NCBI RefSeq assembly: GCF_009830125.1
Contig: NZ_WUPT01000002.1
Coordinates: forward strand, 1,088,001-1,152,000
Reading direction: 5' to 3'
DNA from: Kangsaoukella pontilimi
Lineage (GTDB): Bacteria > Pseudomonadota > Alphaproteobacteria > Rhodobacterales > Rhodobacteraceae
Length of the DNA stretch: 64,000 nt
Part shown: piece by piece, positions 1 through 8,627 of the stretch
How the letters are laid out: each line of letters opens with the position of its first letter
Numbering within the stretch: position 1 is the first letter of the stretch
Translations under genes and position numbers: made by a program
The notes under the pieces: model-generated
Database searches by the model: none
What the model saw: only the letters and a program-made list of their open reading frames with translations
Told to the model about the DNA's origin: nothing

Positions 1-731
1 TTGTGAAGAAGCGGCCGGTCGGTCAGCGGGCGGAGCGCATCGACCTGGACCCGGTTGAAGGCTGCGACCTGATCGGACGAAAAGCGCCGGAAATCCATGA
101 CATGGGCCGGGTTCGGCTCGGTGACGGTCAGGTTCGGCAGGCCGATCTGGTCGAAGCTGTCATAATCCATCGACCAGAAGACATTGCCCCAGGCCCGGTT
201 CAGCGCCTGCGGTGACTGGTACTTGCGGGCCAGCCAGTCGCGGAAGGCCCGCAGCGCGGCGGGCGAATAGCTGATGGCGGTGTCGTGGCAGCCGTATTCG
301 TTGTCGATCTGCCAGGCATGGACATGCTCGTTCCGGCCATAGCGCTCGCCCAGAAGCGTGGCGATCCGGCGGCATTCTTCACGGTAGCCTTCGTGGCTGA
401 AGCAGTAGTGCCGCCGCGATCCGAAGCCGCGCGGGCGGCCCTGCCGGTCATGGGCCAGCATGTCCGGGTGACGCTCCAGCATCCAGCGGGGCGGCGTCGC
501 CGTGGGCGTGCCGAGCACGACCTTGAGCCCCGCTTGCCCCAGCGTGTCGATGGCGCGGTCGAGCCATCCGAAATCGAGTTTGCCGGGTTCGGGCTCCATC
601 CGGGTCCATGCGAATTCCCCGATCCGGACCCAGTTGAGACCGGCCTCGGCCATGCGGCGGGCATCGTCGGCCCAGAGATCTTCCGGCCAGTGTTCGGGAT
701 AGTAGCAGACGCCAAGTTCTGGGCGGGTCAT
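1..731 (-). CDS. GH42 beta-galactosidase, 3' end outside the window
   Basis: The first 243 codons of a glycoside hydrolase family 42 beta-galactosidase, which removes terminal beta-linked galactose; the gene runs off the left edge. The N-terminus starts [19 protein letters not shown], the usual opening of the family's TIM barrel, followed by [15 protein letters not shown]. The acid/base glutamate sits in [10 protein letters not shown] near residue 143; the nucleophile would lie beyond the edge. There is no signal peptide, so it is likely cytoplasmic and acts on imported sugar. ATG at 731 follows a 106-base gap after the lactonase gene that contains a hairpin, so it is probably the last or a late gene of the galactoside operon, read at a lower level. 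The family call is firm; natural substrate is inferred from the neighbours. Confidence 0.9.
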   Translation of the reverse strand, partial: MTRPELGVCYYPEHWPEDLWADDARRMAEAGLNWVRIGEFAWTRMEPEPGKLDFGWLDRAIDTLGQAGLKVVLGTPTATPPRWMLERHPDMLAHDRQGRPRGFGSRRHYCFSHEGYREECRRIATLLGERYGRNEHVHAWQIDNEYGCHDTAISYSPAALRAFRDWLARKYQSPQALNRAWGNVFWSMDYDSFDQIGLPNLTVTEPNPAHVMDFRRFSSDQVAAFNRVQVDALRPLTDRPLLH

Positions 732-765
732 CGGGCCTTACCGTTTATCTTGTGTGAGACGGGGA

Positions 766-830
766 AAGGGGGGCTGTCTGCCCCCCGCCCTTCGGGCTCC
801 CCCCGAGGATTTTCAGGACCCAAAGAAAGG
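766..830. repeat. G+C-rich intergenic hairpin element (copy 1)
   Basis: Between the lactonase and beta-galactosidase genes. A 7-bp perfect stem (768-774 with 780-786, loop TGTCT) is followed by a C-rich run and a short A/G-rich tail. The layout resembles the elements at 16464, 25588 and 58394, although the GGAGTATTT core is degraded here to GAGGATTTT. It could act as a partial terminator or mRNA stabiliser inside the operon. Confidence 0.5.
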
Positions 831-837
831 GATGGGG

Positions 838-1707
838 TCATGCGAGAAGAACCCGGTGTTCGGCCTGTCCCCTGGCGACGCCATGGGCGGCGAAGGTCAT
901 CCCGTGATGGGGAGAGCGCGCCTTGTCCGCGTCCGACAGCCCTTGCCGGGCCGAGGTGCAGTAGAGCGTATCGAGGTCGGGGCCGCCGAAAGCGGGGCAG
1001 GAGGTGTGGGCTGCGGGCGCGGTGAGAGCGCGGAGGAAGCTGCCATCAGGCGCATAGGCCGCCACCCGCCAGCCGCCCCACTGGGCGTTCCAGAAGGTGC
1101 CGTCTGAGGACACCACGGCGCCGTCCACGCCGAAATCCTCGCCAGAGAGGTCGAGCCACGGCTCGGGCGCGCCCACCGGCCAGCCGGTGTCGGGGTCGCA
1201 GTGCTGCCGCATGACGATCCCCTTCGCGGTGTCGGCCCAGTAGGCGATGTTGCCCTCGGGCGCGAAGCAGATGGCGTTGGAAATGGTGATATCCGGATAG
1301 AGCTTGCGCAGCTCGCCCCCATAGTAGCGGTAGATCGCGCCGAGGCCGGGCTCGGCCGCCTTGCCCATGGTTCCGATCCAGAAGCCGCCCCATGGGTCGG
1401 CGCGCCCGTCATTCGAGCGGGTGGCGGGCATGTCGTCCTCAAGCGCGCAGACATCCTCGCGGGTCCCTGTCTCGACGTCGAAGACGAAAAGGCGCGTCTC
1501 GGACGCGATCATGAGGCGCGTCTCGTCGACCCAGCCGGCGGCGGAGACGTGTTCCTCGAAGGCCCAGGTTCTGAGCCGGTCTCCTTCGCGGCTGTAGAGC
1601 CGGTGCTTGATGATGTCGAACCAGAAGAATTGCTGACGCACCGGATGCCAGAGCGGGCCCTCGCCAAGCGCGCAGGGCGTTTCGTCATAGACGGCAAGCT
1701 CAGTCAT
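838..1707 (-). CDS. SMP-30/gluconolactonase family sugar lactonase
   Basis: A 289-residue six-bladed beta-propeller lactonase of the SMP-30/Gnl/LRE family. It probably opens the aldonolactone made by the sugar dehydrogenase encoded two genes upstream. Visible family features are the N-terminal ALGEGPLWHP (metal-ligand Glu), SNDGRADPWGGFWIGTMG (Asn/Asp substrate pocket), ISNAICFAPEGN and the late GVDGAVVSSDGTFW. ATG at 1707 is chosen because it gives the family N-terminus MTELAVYDETPCALGEG; it overlaps the end of the aldolase gene by 8 bases, so the two are translationally coupled. Placed between KDPGal aldolase and a beta-galactosidase, galactonolactone is the likely substrate, but arabino- or gluconolactone cannot be excluded. 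Confidence 0.88.
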   Translation of the reverse strand: MTELAVYDETPCALGEGPLWHPVRQQFFWFDIIKHRLYSREGDRLRTWAFEEHVSAAGWVDETRLMIASETRLFVFDVETGTREDVCALEDDMPATRSNDGRADPWGGFWIGTMGKAAEPGLGAIYRYYGGELRKLYPDITISNAICFAPEGNIAYWADTAKGIVMRQHCDPDTGWPVGAPEPWLDLSGEDFGVDGAVVSSDGTFWNAQWGGWRVAAYAPDGSFLRALTAPAAHTSCPAFGGPDLDTLYCTSARQGLSDADKARSPHHGMTFAAHGVARGQAEHRVLLA

Positions 1708-2308
1708 CGGCGACCTCGTCCCATGCGGCGACGAGGTCGCGCGCCTTGGCGGCGATGTCCTCCACGCTGTCCCCCGGTTTGTAGAGCGACGAGCCGATGC
1801 CGAAGCCATTCGCTCCGGCGGCGAGCCAGTCGGCGAAGTTCTCGGGCCCGACGCCGCCCACCATGAAGACCTGGCAATCGACGGGCAGGACCGCGCGCAG
1901 CGCCTTGAGCCCGTCGGTACCCATCTGGAATGCGGGGAAGACCTTGAGCCCCGTCGCACCGGCCTTGAGCGCGGCGAAGCATTCGCTGGGGGTCAGAACG
2001 CCGGGCCAGCTCTGAAGCCCGAGCCGGACGGTTTCCGCGATGACGTCGGTGTCGCAATTGGGACTGACCACCAGTTGACCGCCGATCTCGTGAAGGCGGC
2101 GCACATCGGCCGGATCCAGCACGGTACCCGCGCCGATCAGCGCGTCATTCCCGTGGGCCTCGATCATGCGGCCGATCGAGGCGAAAGGGTCGGGCGAATT
2201 CAAAGGTACTTCGATCCGGTCGATCCCGGCGTCGATCAGGGCGGCGGCGACATCGGCCGCCTCTCGCCGGTCGATGCCGCGCAGGATGGCGATCAGAGGT
2301 CGGCTCAT
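1700..2308 (-). CDS. dgoA: 2-dehydro-3-deoxy-6-phosphogalactonate aldolase
   Basis: A 202-residue class I KDPG/KDPGal aldolase that splits 2-keto-3-deoxy-6-phosphogalactonate into pyruvate and glyceraldehyde 3-phosphate, the last step of the De Ley-Doudoroff pathway. The Schiff-base lysine lies in GLKVFPAFQMG; the general-base glutamate is in RIEVPLNSP; the phosphate-binding end GVGPENFADWL and GFGIGSSLY are present. Length is normal for the family. It begins in an ATGA overlap with the kinase gene and ends inside the lactonase gene, so it is part of one transcript. KDPG and KDPGal aldolases are hard to separate by sequence; the adjacent kinase and galactosidases favour KDPGal. Confidence 0.92.
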   Translation of the reverse strand: MSRPLIAILRGIDRREAADVAAALIDAGIDRIEVPLNSPDPFASIGRMIEAHGNDALIGAGTVLDPADVRRLHEIGGQLVVSPNCDTDVIAETVRLGLQSWPGVLTPSECFAALKAGATGLKVFPAFQMGTDGLKALRAVLPVDCQVFMVGGVGPENFADWLAAGANGFGIGSSLYKPGDSVEDIAAKARDLVAAWDEVADD

Positions 2309-3216
2309 TCCGTGGTCTCCATGATGAGCGCACGCGCGGCGGCAAGGCCCGCGAGCGTGGCGTCGGTTGCGTCTGCCCGGATCGGGTCGAGTCCCTGGAC
2401 CTTGAGCGCGGTCGCATAGGCGTCGGTCAGCCGTTCGGCCCCGATCAGCGCCACGTTCTGGCCCAGCCAGTAGGGGCGCGCCGCGGCCAGTTCGGCCCCG
2501 ATCAGAAGGCCCGAGAGCCGCGAGAGAGCTGCGGCGCCCGTGAGGCCGGCGATCAGACTTTCGGCGCGGAGCGTGAAGAGCTTTGCCGCCAGGGCCTCGG
2601 GGCGGCTCATCGCGTCGCTGACAGCGTCTACAAAGGCATCGGCATCCCAGCCTTCGGTCACGGACAGGCGCAGGACCGAGCGTTTCGAGAGAAGCGAGAA
2701 CATCTCGCCCGTCATGAAGGTGCGGAAGCTGACGACCTCTCCAGCCGAGATCTGGGCCCATTTCGAATGGGTGCCGGGCAGGCACAGCACGCCGTCGAAG
2801 GCGGGGTTTGCGGACAGGAAACCGGCGATCTGGGTTTCCTCGCCCCGCATCACATCGGCGGGGGAGGCCTGTTTCAGACCGGCAATGACCCGGATATCGA
2901 GGCGGCTGTCGCTGACCGTCGGTGTGGCCATGTCTGCGCCGAGCGGGCGGGCGGGCACCGCCGCATAGGGCGCCTCGACCCAGCCCTGCCGCGATCCGAC
3001 CATGCCGCAGGCGACGATCGACATCCGGCCCTGCCCGAGCCAGGGGTCGATCAGCTCAAGAAGCGCCGGTTCGAAATCCGCGCGGTCGAGCACGCCCATT
3101 CCCTTGTCCGACGTCGCCTCGGCCACGGGGCGGCCATCGCGCATGGCCCAGGCACGCAGGTTCGTTGTGCCCCAATCGACCGCGATCCAGTCGGCATATG
3201 CCGCCTCGCCCGTCAT
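2305..3216 (-). CDS. dgoK: 2-dehydro-3-deoxygalactonokinase
   Basis: A 303-residue sugar-acid kinase that phosphorylates 2-keto-3-deoxygalactonate with ATP before the aldolase step. The N-terminal ATPase-fold phosphate loop WIAVDWGTTNLRAWAM, the CGMVGSRQGW segment, GEETQIAGFL and CLPGTHSKW are typical of DgoK. The start at 3216 overlaps the dehydrogenase stop (TGATG), and the gene ends in an ATGA overlap with dgoA, so kinase and aldolase are tightly coupled. This gene, with the aldolase, is the main reason to read the cluster as De Ley-Doudoroff galactose oxidation rather than Leloir metabolism. Confidence 0.93.
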   Translation of the reverse strand: MTGEAAYADWIAVDWGTTNLRAWAMRDGRPVAEATSDKGMGVLDRADFEPALLELIDPWLGQGRMSIVACGMVGSRQGWVEAPYAAVPARPLGADMATPTVSDSRLDIRVIAGLKQASPADVMRGEETQIAGFLSANPAFDGVLCLPGTHSKWAQISAGEVVSFRTFMTGEMFSLLSKRSVLRLSVTEGWDADAFVDAVSDAMSRPEALAAKLFTLRAESLIAGLTGAAALSRLSGLLIGAELAAARPYWLGQNVALIGAERLTDAYATALKVQGLDPIRADATDATLAGLAAARALIMETTE

Positions 3217-3983
3217 CAGCCGGTCACCACGACGCCGCCATCGACGACCATCGCCTGTCCGGTCATGGCATGGGACACGTGCGAGGCCAGGAACAGCACC
3301 GGGCCGACTATGTCGTCGGGCTTCAGGTGCTCTTTCAGGCACATGCGGTCCATATGCGCGGCCAGACCCTCGTCGGTGGCCCACATCTCAAGCTGCTTGT
3401 CCGTCAGGACCCAGCCTGGCGCCAGCGCATTCACGCGGATGCGGTCGGGGCCGAATTCCCGCGCGAGCGAGCGTGTCATGCCGTTGATGCCGGAATTCGA
3501 GGCCGTATAGATCGGGTAGCCCGCGTTGCCCATCATGTAGCTGATGGACGAGAAGTTGATGATCGACCCGCCGCCGGCCGCCTGCATCCCCGGAATGACC
3601 GCCTGACAGGCGAAGAAATAGGACTTGAGGTTGATCGACTGCGACCAGTCGTAGAAGTCCTCGTCCACCTCCAGCGTCTTGTGGCGCTTGTCGTTGGCGG
3701 CGTTGTTGACCAGCACGGTGACCGGGCCATGCGCCTCGGCGGCCTCGGCGATCCGCTGTCTCAGAAGCGGCACATCGGTCACGTCGCATTGCAGGAAGAG
3801 GGGGCGGTTACCGGTCTTCTCGGCCATCTCGTCGGCAAAGGCGCTTGCATCCGAGCGCTGGACGAAGGCCACTTTCGCGCCCTGCCGCAGAAAGCCCTCG
3901 GTCAGGTAGGCGCCGATACCCGCGCCGCCGCCGGTGATGAAGACCGAGGCGTCCTTGAGATCTGGGAAAATCGCATCTGTCAT
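3216..3983 (-). CDS. SDR-family sugar dehydrogenase with altered catalytic motif
   Basis: A 255-residue short-chain dehydrogenase/reductase, probably NAD(P)-dependent galactose 1-dehydrogenase by context. It has the Rossmann motif TGGGAGIG near residue 18, NNAAN, the catalytic-Asn segment SINLKSYF, the catalytic Ser in INFSSISY, and the conserved C-terminus MTGQAMVVDGGV. The active-site tyrosine is in YPIYTASNSG: the YxxxK lysine is replaced by Asn (codon AAT on the coding strand). That is unusual in an enzyme whose gene is otherwise intact, so activity may be altered. The start at 3983 follows a 71-base gap after the alpha-galactosidase gene; the stop overlaps the dgoK start. Confidence 0.8.
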   Translation of the reverse strand: MTDAIFPDLKDASVFITGGGAGIGAYLTEGFLRQGAKVAFVQRSDASAFADEMAEKTGNRPLFLQCDVTDVPLLRQRIAEAAEAHGPVTVLVNNAANDKRHKTLEVDEDFYDWSQSINLKSYFFACQAVIPGMQAAGGGSIINFSSISYMMGNAGYPIYTASNSGINGMTRSLAREFGPDRIRVNALAPGWVLTDKQLEMWATDEGLAAHMDRMCLKEHLKPDDIVGPVLFLASHVSHAMTGQAMVVDGGVVVTG

Positions 3984-4054
3984 CGGTATGGCCCTTGTTC
4001 TCTGTGTGTCCCGGGAAGGGAACGCGTCCCGGTTGCGATAGGTTCGATCCGCAT

Positions 4055-6136
4055 CTAAAGCCTTTCCCCCTCCACGATCCACATGGTTTCGGGAAAACTC
4101 CAGGGCAGGCTGAGGCCGTGGCTCATCAGATATTGACCTGAGAGCTCGAGTGGCCCGTCTTTCAGCGCAGGCGTTCCGCGCGAAAGCCCGGTGGCATCGT
4201 CGCGGTTTGCGAGTGTCACGCGATAGCGCGCGGCGGGATCGAGGCGGGTCAGCCGGAGCGGGCGTGGCAGGATCTGATCCGACGTCCGCGCCTTGCCCGC
4301 GAAGACCACGAAACGGTGGCCGTCGCTGGCCTGTTGCTGCTCTGCGATGACGGCCGGATCGGCGCTGTCGAGACGCAGTATATCGGCGCCCATCATCCAG
4401 TCGCGGTTGGCTTTCCACCATGCGGTAACGCGGGTGAGGACCTCTGCCTCGTCCTCGGTCAGCTCGCGGGGGTCCATCTCGAAGCCCATATGCCGCTGCG
4501 CCGCGACCCATGCCCGGAAGCGGATGTCATGGGTGCGGCCGGAACTGTGGCAGGTGCGGGGGCCCACATGGCTGCCGGTGATGGCGGCGGGCAGAAACAG
4601 AGCCGCGTCATGCTGCATCCTGAGCCGCTCCAGCGCGTCGTTCGAATCCGACAGCCACACGCGCTGCGTGCGCGCGAGGATGCCAAAGTCGATCCGGCCC
4701 CCGCCGCTGGCGCAGCTTTCGATCTCGACCTTGGGAAAGTCGGCGCGCAGCCGGTCGATTAGGGCATAGGTGCCCAGGGTCTGAGCCTGATCGGGATGCG
4801 GCAGGACCCTGTTGTGATCCCATTTGATGTAGTCGATGTCGTGCGCTCCGAGGACCCCGGCGATCTTCTCATAGAGATAATCGCGGAGTTCGGGCCGGGA
4901 CATGTCCAGAACGAGTTGCTGACGCCCCGTGATCTGGTCGGCGGGCCCAAGCGCCCAGTCGGGGTGAGCGCGGTATAGGTCGCTATCCGGGTTCACCATT
5001 TCCGGCTCGAACCAGAGGCCGAAACTCAGCCCGAGCGCATGGACATGCTCGATAAGCGGTGTCAGCCCGTCCGGCCATTTGCGCCGGTCGATGTCCCAGT
5101 CACCAAGGGATGTCGTGTCGTCGTCGCGCTTTCCGAACCAGCCGTCATCCAGAACGAAACGTTCGGCACCAAGGGCCGCGGCGCGGTCCGCAATGTCTTT
5201 CAGCGCGTCGACATTGTGGTCGAAATAGATGGCTTCCCAGCAATTGTAATGCACAGGCCGGGGACGCGCAGGGTCGGGCCATGTCACGATCCGGTCCCGC
5301 AGGTGCCGTTGGAACGAGACCGCGCAGCCGTTCAGCCCGTCCGGCGAATAGACGAGGTAGAGCGGTGGTGTCTCGTGCCGCGTCGCCGGCTCGGTCATCA
5401 GGCCCGTCGCCACCCCGAACTGGACCTGGCGGCGCCCGTCAGGCAGCTCTTCCGCGACCATCCGATGACCGCCCGACCATCCGAGATGAAATCCCCAGGC
5501 CTCGCCGCTGGCATTGGCGGCACCCCGGCCCGGCACGATCAGGCCGGGGAAATGCTCGTGTCCCGTCCGCCCCGTCCGGTTTTCGCGACAGCGAACGCCG
5601 GGGGACCACGCGGTCCGGTTCAACTGAAACTCGCCGCACCAGCGCCCCGAGACGTCGATCATCTCGTCCGAAAGCTGCGGACCGGGCATCACCGGGGCGG
5701 CCAGCCAGTGCAGATGGACGGGCCGGTCTGCCTCCAGCGCGGCGGTGGCCTGAATGACATGGGTGTCGGGATCGAGCGCAAAGCACGCCCTATAGGTCAG
5801 CCCGTGCGCGGCGTCGCGATAGGTGAGCGTCAGCGCGGTGTCCGACCGCTCTTCCTCGGCGAAGAGGAAAGCGGGCAGGATGGGCTGCCCGTCCGCGCCG
5901 TGCAGGATCAGGCCCGGCTGGCCCGGAAAGGTCCGCGATGCTTCCGGACAGATCGACAGGGCCGGGTTTTCGTCCAGCATGCCGCCCGTGACGTCAAGCG
6001 CTTGGGCAGACGCGAGCACCGCGGCATTGTCGGTGCCGGGAAGCGCCGCCCCCCAGTAGATAACCTCGGGCAGACGCTCTGCCCGGGCCGCCAGAACCAG
6101 CGTCTGGCGGCCGTCTTCCAGCGTCCAGCTTTGCAT
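4055..6136 (-). CDS. GH36 alpha-galactosidase
   Basis: A 693-residue family 36 alpha-galactosidase that hydrolyses terminal alpha-galactosyl residues of melibiose, raffinose-type sugars or galactosylglycerol. An N-terminal beta-supersandwich precedes the barrel. Signature stretches are FVLDDGWFGKRDDD, the nucleophile aspartate in YIKWDHNR, the CASGGGRID loop and the acid/base aspartate in LSDSNDALERLRMQ. Length agrees with the AgaA/RafA type (about 700-750). There is no signal peptide, so it works on sugar imported by the ABC system next door. ATG at 6136 overlaps the permease stop codon (TAATG). Exact substrate cannot be read from sequence. Confidence 0.95.
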   Translation of the reverse strand: MQSWTLEDGRQTLVLAARAERLPEVIYWGAALPGTDNAAVLASAQALDVTGGMLDENPALSICPEASRTFPGQPGLILHGADGQPILPAFLFAEEERSDTALTLTYRDAAHGLTYRACFALDPDTHVIQATAALEADRPVHLHWLAAPVMPGPQLSDEMIDVSGRWCGEFQLNRTAWSPGVRCRENRTGRTGHEHFPGLIVPGRGAANASGEAWGFHLGWSGGHRMVAEELPDGRRQVQFGVATGLMTEPATRHETPPLYLVYSPDGLNGCAVSFQRHLRDRIVTWPDPARPRPVHYNCWEAIYFDHNVDALKDIADRAAALGAERFVLDDGWFGKRDDDTTSLGDWDIDRRKWPDGLTPLIEHVHALGLSFGLWFEPEMVNPDSDLYRAHPDWALGPADQITGRQQLVLDMSRPELRDYLYEKIAGVLGAHDIDYIKWDHNRVLPHPDQAQTLGTYALIDRLRADFPKVEIESCASGGGRIDFGILARTQRVWLSDSNDALERLRMQHDAALFLPAAITGSHVGPRTCHSSGRTHDIRFRAWVAAQRHMGFEMDPRELTEDEAEVLTRVTAWWKANRDWMMGADILRLDSADPAVIAEQQQASDGHRFVVFAGKARTSDQILPRPLRLTRLDPAARYRVTLANRDDATGLSRGTPALKDGPLELSGQYLMSHGLSLPWSFPETMWIVEGERL

Positions 6137-6984
6137 TATTTGACGGCGCCCAGTGTCAGACCCGCGATGAAATGTTTCTGCATCAGGAAAAACATCAGCA
6201 CCGGCGGCAGGGCTGCCACGATCGAGCCCGCGCTCATCAGGTGATAGGCGGCGCGGTACTGCGCGTTGAACGAGGTGATGCCTGCGGTCACGGGCTGACT
6301 ATCGGGGCCTTGGGTCAGGACCACGGCCCAGAAATAGTCGTTCCAGATGAAGGTGAAGATCAGGACCGCCAGCGCGGCAAGCGCGGGCTTCATCAGGGGC
6401 AGTACCACGTACCAGAAGATGCGCCATTCAGCGACACCCTCGACGCGCGCGGCCTCGATCAACGGGAAGGGAAGCTGGCGGATGAAGTTCCGCATGAAGA
6501 GCGTGCAGAAGCCGGTCTGGAAGGCGATGTGGAACAGCACCAGACCGGTCTTGGTGTTGTAGAGCCCCATGTCCAGCGTCAGGTCGCGCACCGGCACCAT
6601 GAGGATCTGGAACGGCACGAAATTGCCCGCGACGAACATGAAGAAGATGATCAGGTTCGACCGGAACCGGTAGATGCCGAGGGCAAAGCCTGCCATGGCC
6701 GACAGCGCCACCGCGCCGATCACGGTCGGCACCGTGATCAGCACCGAATTCAGCATGTAGCGCGGCATGTCGGAGTTGAAGAAGACCTGCCCGTAATTGT
6801 TGACCAGCTCGAACGACCCCGGCATCCCCCAGTAATTGCCCTGTGTGAAATCGGTGTCGGGCTTGATCGAGAACATCGCCACGGCGATCAGCGGCAGCAG
6901 CCACAGGATCAGCGAGATCGGCAGAAGGGTCTTGTACATCACCTGCGCGGCTTGCGGGCGCTGCTGGATCGGTGTCGGGAACAT
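6136..6984 (-). CDS. ABC sugar transporter permease, MalG type
   Basis: A 282-residue inner-membrane permease of a carbohydrate-uptake (CUT1) ABC importer. It has about six membrane segments and the cytoplasmic EAA loop EAARVEGVAEWRIFWYVVLP that contacts the ATPase. It pairs with the MalF-type permease at 7590, the binding protein at 8628 and probably the ATPase at 10873. The start lies one base after the stop of the MmcQ-like gene, and its stop overlaps the alpha-galactosidase start, showing strong coupling between uptake and hydrolysis. Confidence 0.94.
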   Translation of the reverse strand: MFPTPIQQRPQAAQVMYKTLLPISLILWLLPLIAVAMFSIKPDTDFTQGNYWGMPGSFELVNNYGQVFFNSDMPRYMLNSVLITVPTVIGAVALSAMAGFALGIYRFRSNLIIFFMFVAGNFVPFQILMVPVRDLTLDMGLYNTKTGLVLFHIAFQTGFCTLFMRNFIRQLPFPLIEAARVEGVAEWRIFWYVVLPLMKPALAALAVLIFTFIWNDYFWAVVLTQGPDSQPVTAGITSFNAQYRAAYHLMSAGSIVAALPPVLMFFLMQKHFIAGLTLGAVK

Positions 6985-6985
6985 C

Positions 6986-7351
6986 TCAGGCCTCCTCTCT
7001 CGGCGGCAGGGCGTCGCGCGCGGCCCTTTTCAGACTTGCGCGGATGGTGTCGTAGCTGACGGCGATACGGTGACGCGCCTCGTCCGGTTCAAGGGGCCCC
7101 AGATCGAGCGTCACCCAGGAGCGGTGGAAATAGGCCGCCTTCCGGGCGGCGCCCGCGTCGATCAGCATGGCCGCCGTCTCGGCATCGGGGCATTTGACCG
7201 AGGCTGCGTCGGTGTTGCTGGCGCGGTTCTCAGTGTGCCCGAAACAGGCGAACATCTTGCCGCCGACCTTCCAGGCGTCCAGTTCGCCCGGGCCGGACAG
7301 GACCGCGCCGGGCATCCCGGCGCAGAGCGTATCGAAGTCGGCGCGGGTCAC
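6986..7351 (-). CDS. MmcQ/YjbR-family DNA-binding-fold protein
   Basis: A 121-residue protein of the MmcQ/YjbR (CyaY-like fold) family. Recognisable parts are LDAWKVGGKMFACFG near the N-terminus, a central SVKCPDAETAAML segment, and HRSWVTLDLGPLEPDEARHRIAVSYDTIRASL at the end. Molecular function of the family is unsettled. A GTG at 7351 preceded by AAAGG is used as start; it agrees with the family N-terminus. It sits between the two permease genes, one base before the MalG-type start, so it is cotranscribed with the importer; a gene splitting the permease pair is odd. A role in sugar uptake is not implied by the family. Confidence 0.82.
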   Translation of the reverse strand: MTRADFDTLCAGMPGAVLSGPGELDAWKVGGKMFACFGHTENRASNTDAASVKCPDAETAAMLIDAGAARKAAYFHRSWVTLDLGPLEPDEARHRIAVSYDTIRASLKRAARDALPPREEA

Positions 7352-7415
7352 GGCGCAACCTTTTCTGAGGCGACGCTTCCCGTCACGTAAGCCGCGCACA
7401 GGCCTGCCGTGGCAT

Positions 7416-7544
7416 GGGGCTCTGCCCCGCCGCGCTTCGCGCGACTCCCCGGGATATTTGCGAACAGGCGAAGACAATTTGACTCAAATTTTCGCTTCTT
7501 CTTTTGAGAAATACTCCGGGGAGCGCGAGGGGCTGGCCCCTCGC
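7416..7544. repeat. Large intergenic inverted repeat with flanking hairpins (copy 2)
   Basis: A near-symmetric element between the MmcQ-like and MalF-type permease genes. Outer hairpins are at 7416-7428 and 7525-7544. Between them, arm 7445-7459 (CTCCCCGGGATATTT) pairs with 7509-7523, and the exact centre is a palindrome AATTTGACTCAAATT at 7476-7490. The same core recurs at 58460-58474. Such a fold could stop transcription from either side or set the ratio between upstream and downstream genes of the operon. Confidence 0.7.
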
Positions 7545-7589
7545 ATCGGGCGACGGCGAAGCCGGCGCAAATTCTCGGACCGGCGAGCC

Positions 7590-8519
7590 TCACCGGCCCT
7601 TTTCCTCTTTCCACATCGACCAGAGGAAATAGGCGATGAAGCACAGCATGATCAGGAACAGCACCACCGCGATCGCCGCGCCGTAGCCCATGCGGAAGCC
7701 GTATTCCGAGAGCGCCTTCTCGAACATGTAGAAGGACAGCACGCGCGTCTGGCCGAAGGGGCCGCCATTGGTCATGATCGAGATCAGGTCGAAGGACCGA
7801 AGCGCACCGATGATCGTGACCACGAAGGCGATGAAGGTCGCAGGCTTGAGCTGCGGGATGATGACGTACCAGAGCATCTTCCAGCCCCGTGCGCCATCCA
7901 GCCGCGCCGCCTCGACCTGTTCGGGGTCCACCGCGTTGAGGCCCGTCAGGTAGAGGATCATGCAATAGGCCGTCTGCGGCCAGAGACCCGCGGCGATGAT
8001 GCCGTAGGTGGCCAGCGTCGGGTCGCCAAGGACGTTCAGGGGATCTCCACCGAAGAACTGCACGATGTTCGACAGGATTCCCTCGTTCGGCAGGTAGAAC
8101 CATGAAAAGACGAGGCCCACGACCACCTGGCTGAGGACGAAGGGGAAGAAGAACAACGACTTGTAGATGCGGATGCCGGTGACGGTCTGGTTCAGAAACA
8201 AGGCGATGAAGAGGCCCGCCGGAATGGCGAGAAGATAGAAGACCAGCCATTTCAGGTTGTTCCAGAGGGAGACCTCGAAGGCGCTGTCCTCCATCAGTTC
8301 GGCATAGTTCTCCAGACCGACCCAACGCGCTTCGCCCAGGCCGTCCCAGTCGAGGAAGCTGATGTAGATCGACTGGAAGATCGGGATGATGACGTAGACC
8401 GCAAAGAACAGGATCGCGGGCGCAAGGAACAGCCACGGCGTCAGCGCGATCTCGTTCCGCTTGTACCAGCCGCGTCCGCCGCGGTCGGCATGGGTGTCGG
8501 GAAGGGCGGTTGTGGTCAT
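7590..8519 (-). CDS. ABC sugar transporter permease, MalF type
   Basis: A 309-residue CUT1-type inner-membrane permease with about six membrane segments, starting with TPWLFLAPAILFFAVYVI. The EAA loop is EAARLDGARGWKMLWYVIIP, and the helix after it contains FVVTIIGALRSFDLISIMTNGGP, a common mark of MalF-type subunits. GAGGGAG lies 7 bases before ATG at 8519. It is the second gene of the operon after the binding protein, 108 bases downstream, with a hairpin in the gap. Substrate is inferred to be an alpha-galactoside because of the linked alpha-galactosidase. Confidence 0.94.
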   Translation of the reverse strand: MTTTALPDTHADRGGRGWYKRNEIALTPWLFLAPAILFFAVYVIIPIFQSIYISFLDWDGLGEARWVGLENYAELMEDSAFEVSLWNNLKWLVFYLLAIPAGLFIALFLNQTVTGIRIYKSLFFFPFVLSQVVVGLVFSWFYLPNEGILSNIVQFFGGDPLNVLGDPTLATYGIIAAGLWPQTAYCMILYLTGLNAVDPEQVEAARLDGARGWKMLWYVIIPQLKPATFIAFVVTIIGALRSFDLISIMTNGGPFGQTRVLSFYMFEKALSEYGFRMGYGAAIAVVLFLIMLCFIAYFLWSMWKEEKGR

Positions 8520-8594
8520 GTCTCACTCCCTCGGTCGCGGCACATGCGAAAGCCCGTAGCTGGGCGGCTTGCGGATGGGTCGCTGCGGGGCGAA

Positions 8595-8618
8595 GGGCGG
8601 AGGCCGTAGCCCCCGCCC
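8595..8618 (-). promoter_or_regulatory. Stem-loop between binding-protein and permease genes
   Basis: A 10-bp G+C-rich stem (8595-8604 with 8609-8618, one G-T pair, loop of 4) immediately after the binding-protein stop. Hairpins here are common in ABC operons, where they protect or partly terminate the mRNA so that binding protein exceeds permease. Confidence 0.5.
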
Positions 8619-8627
8619 GACGGGTCT

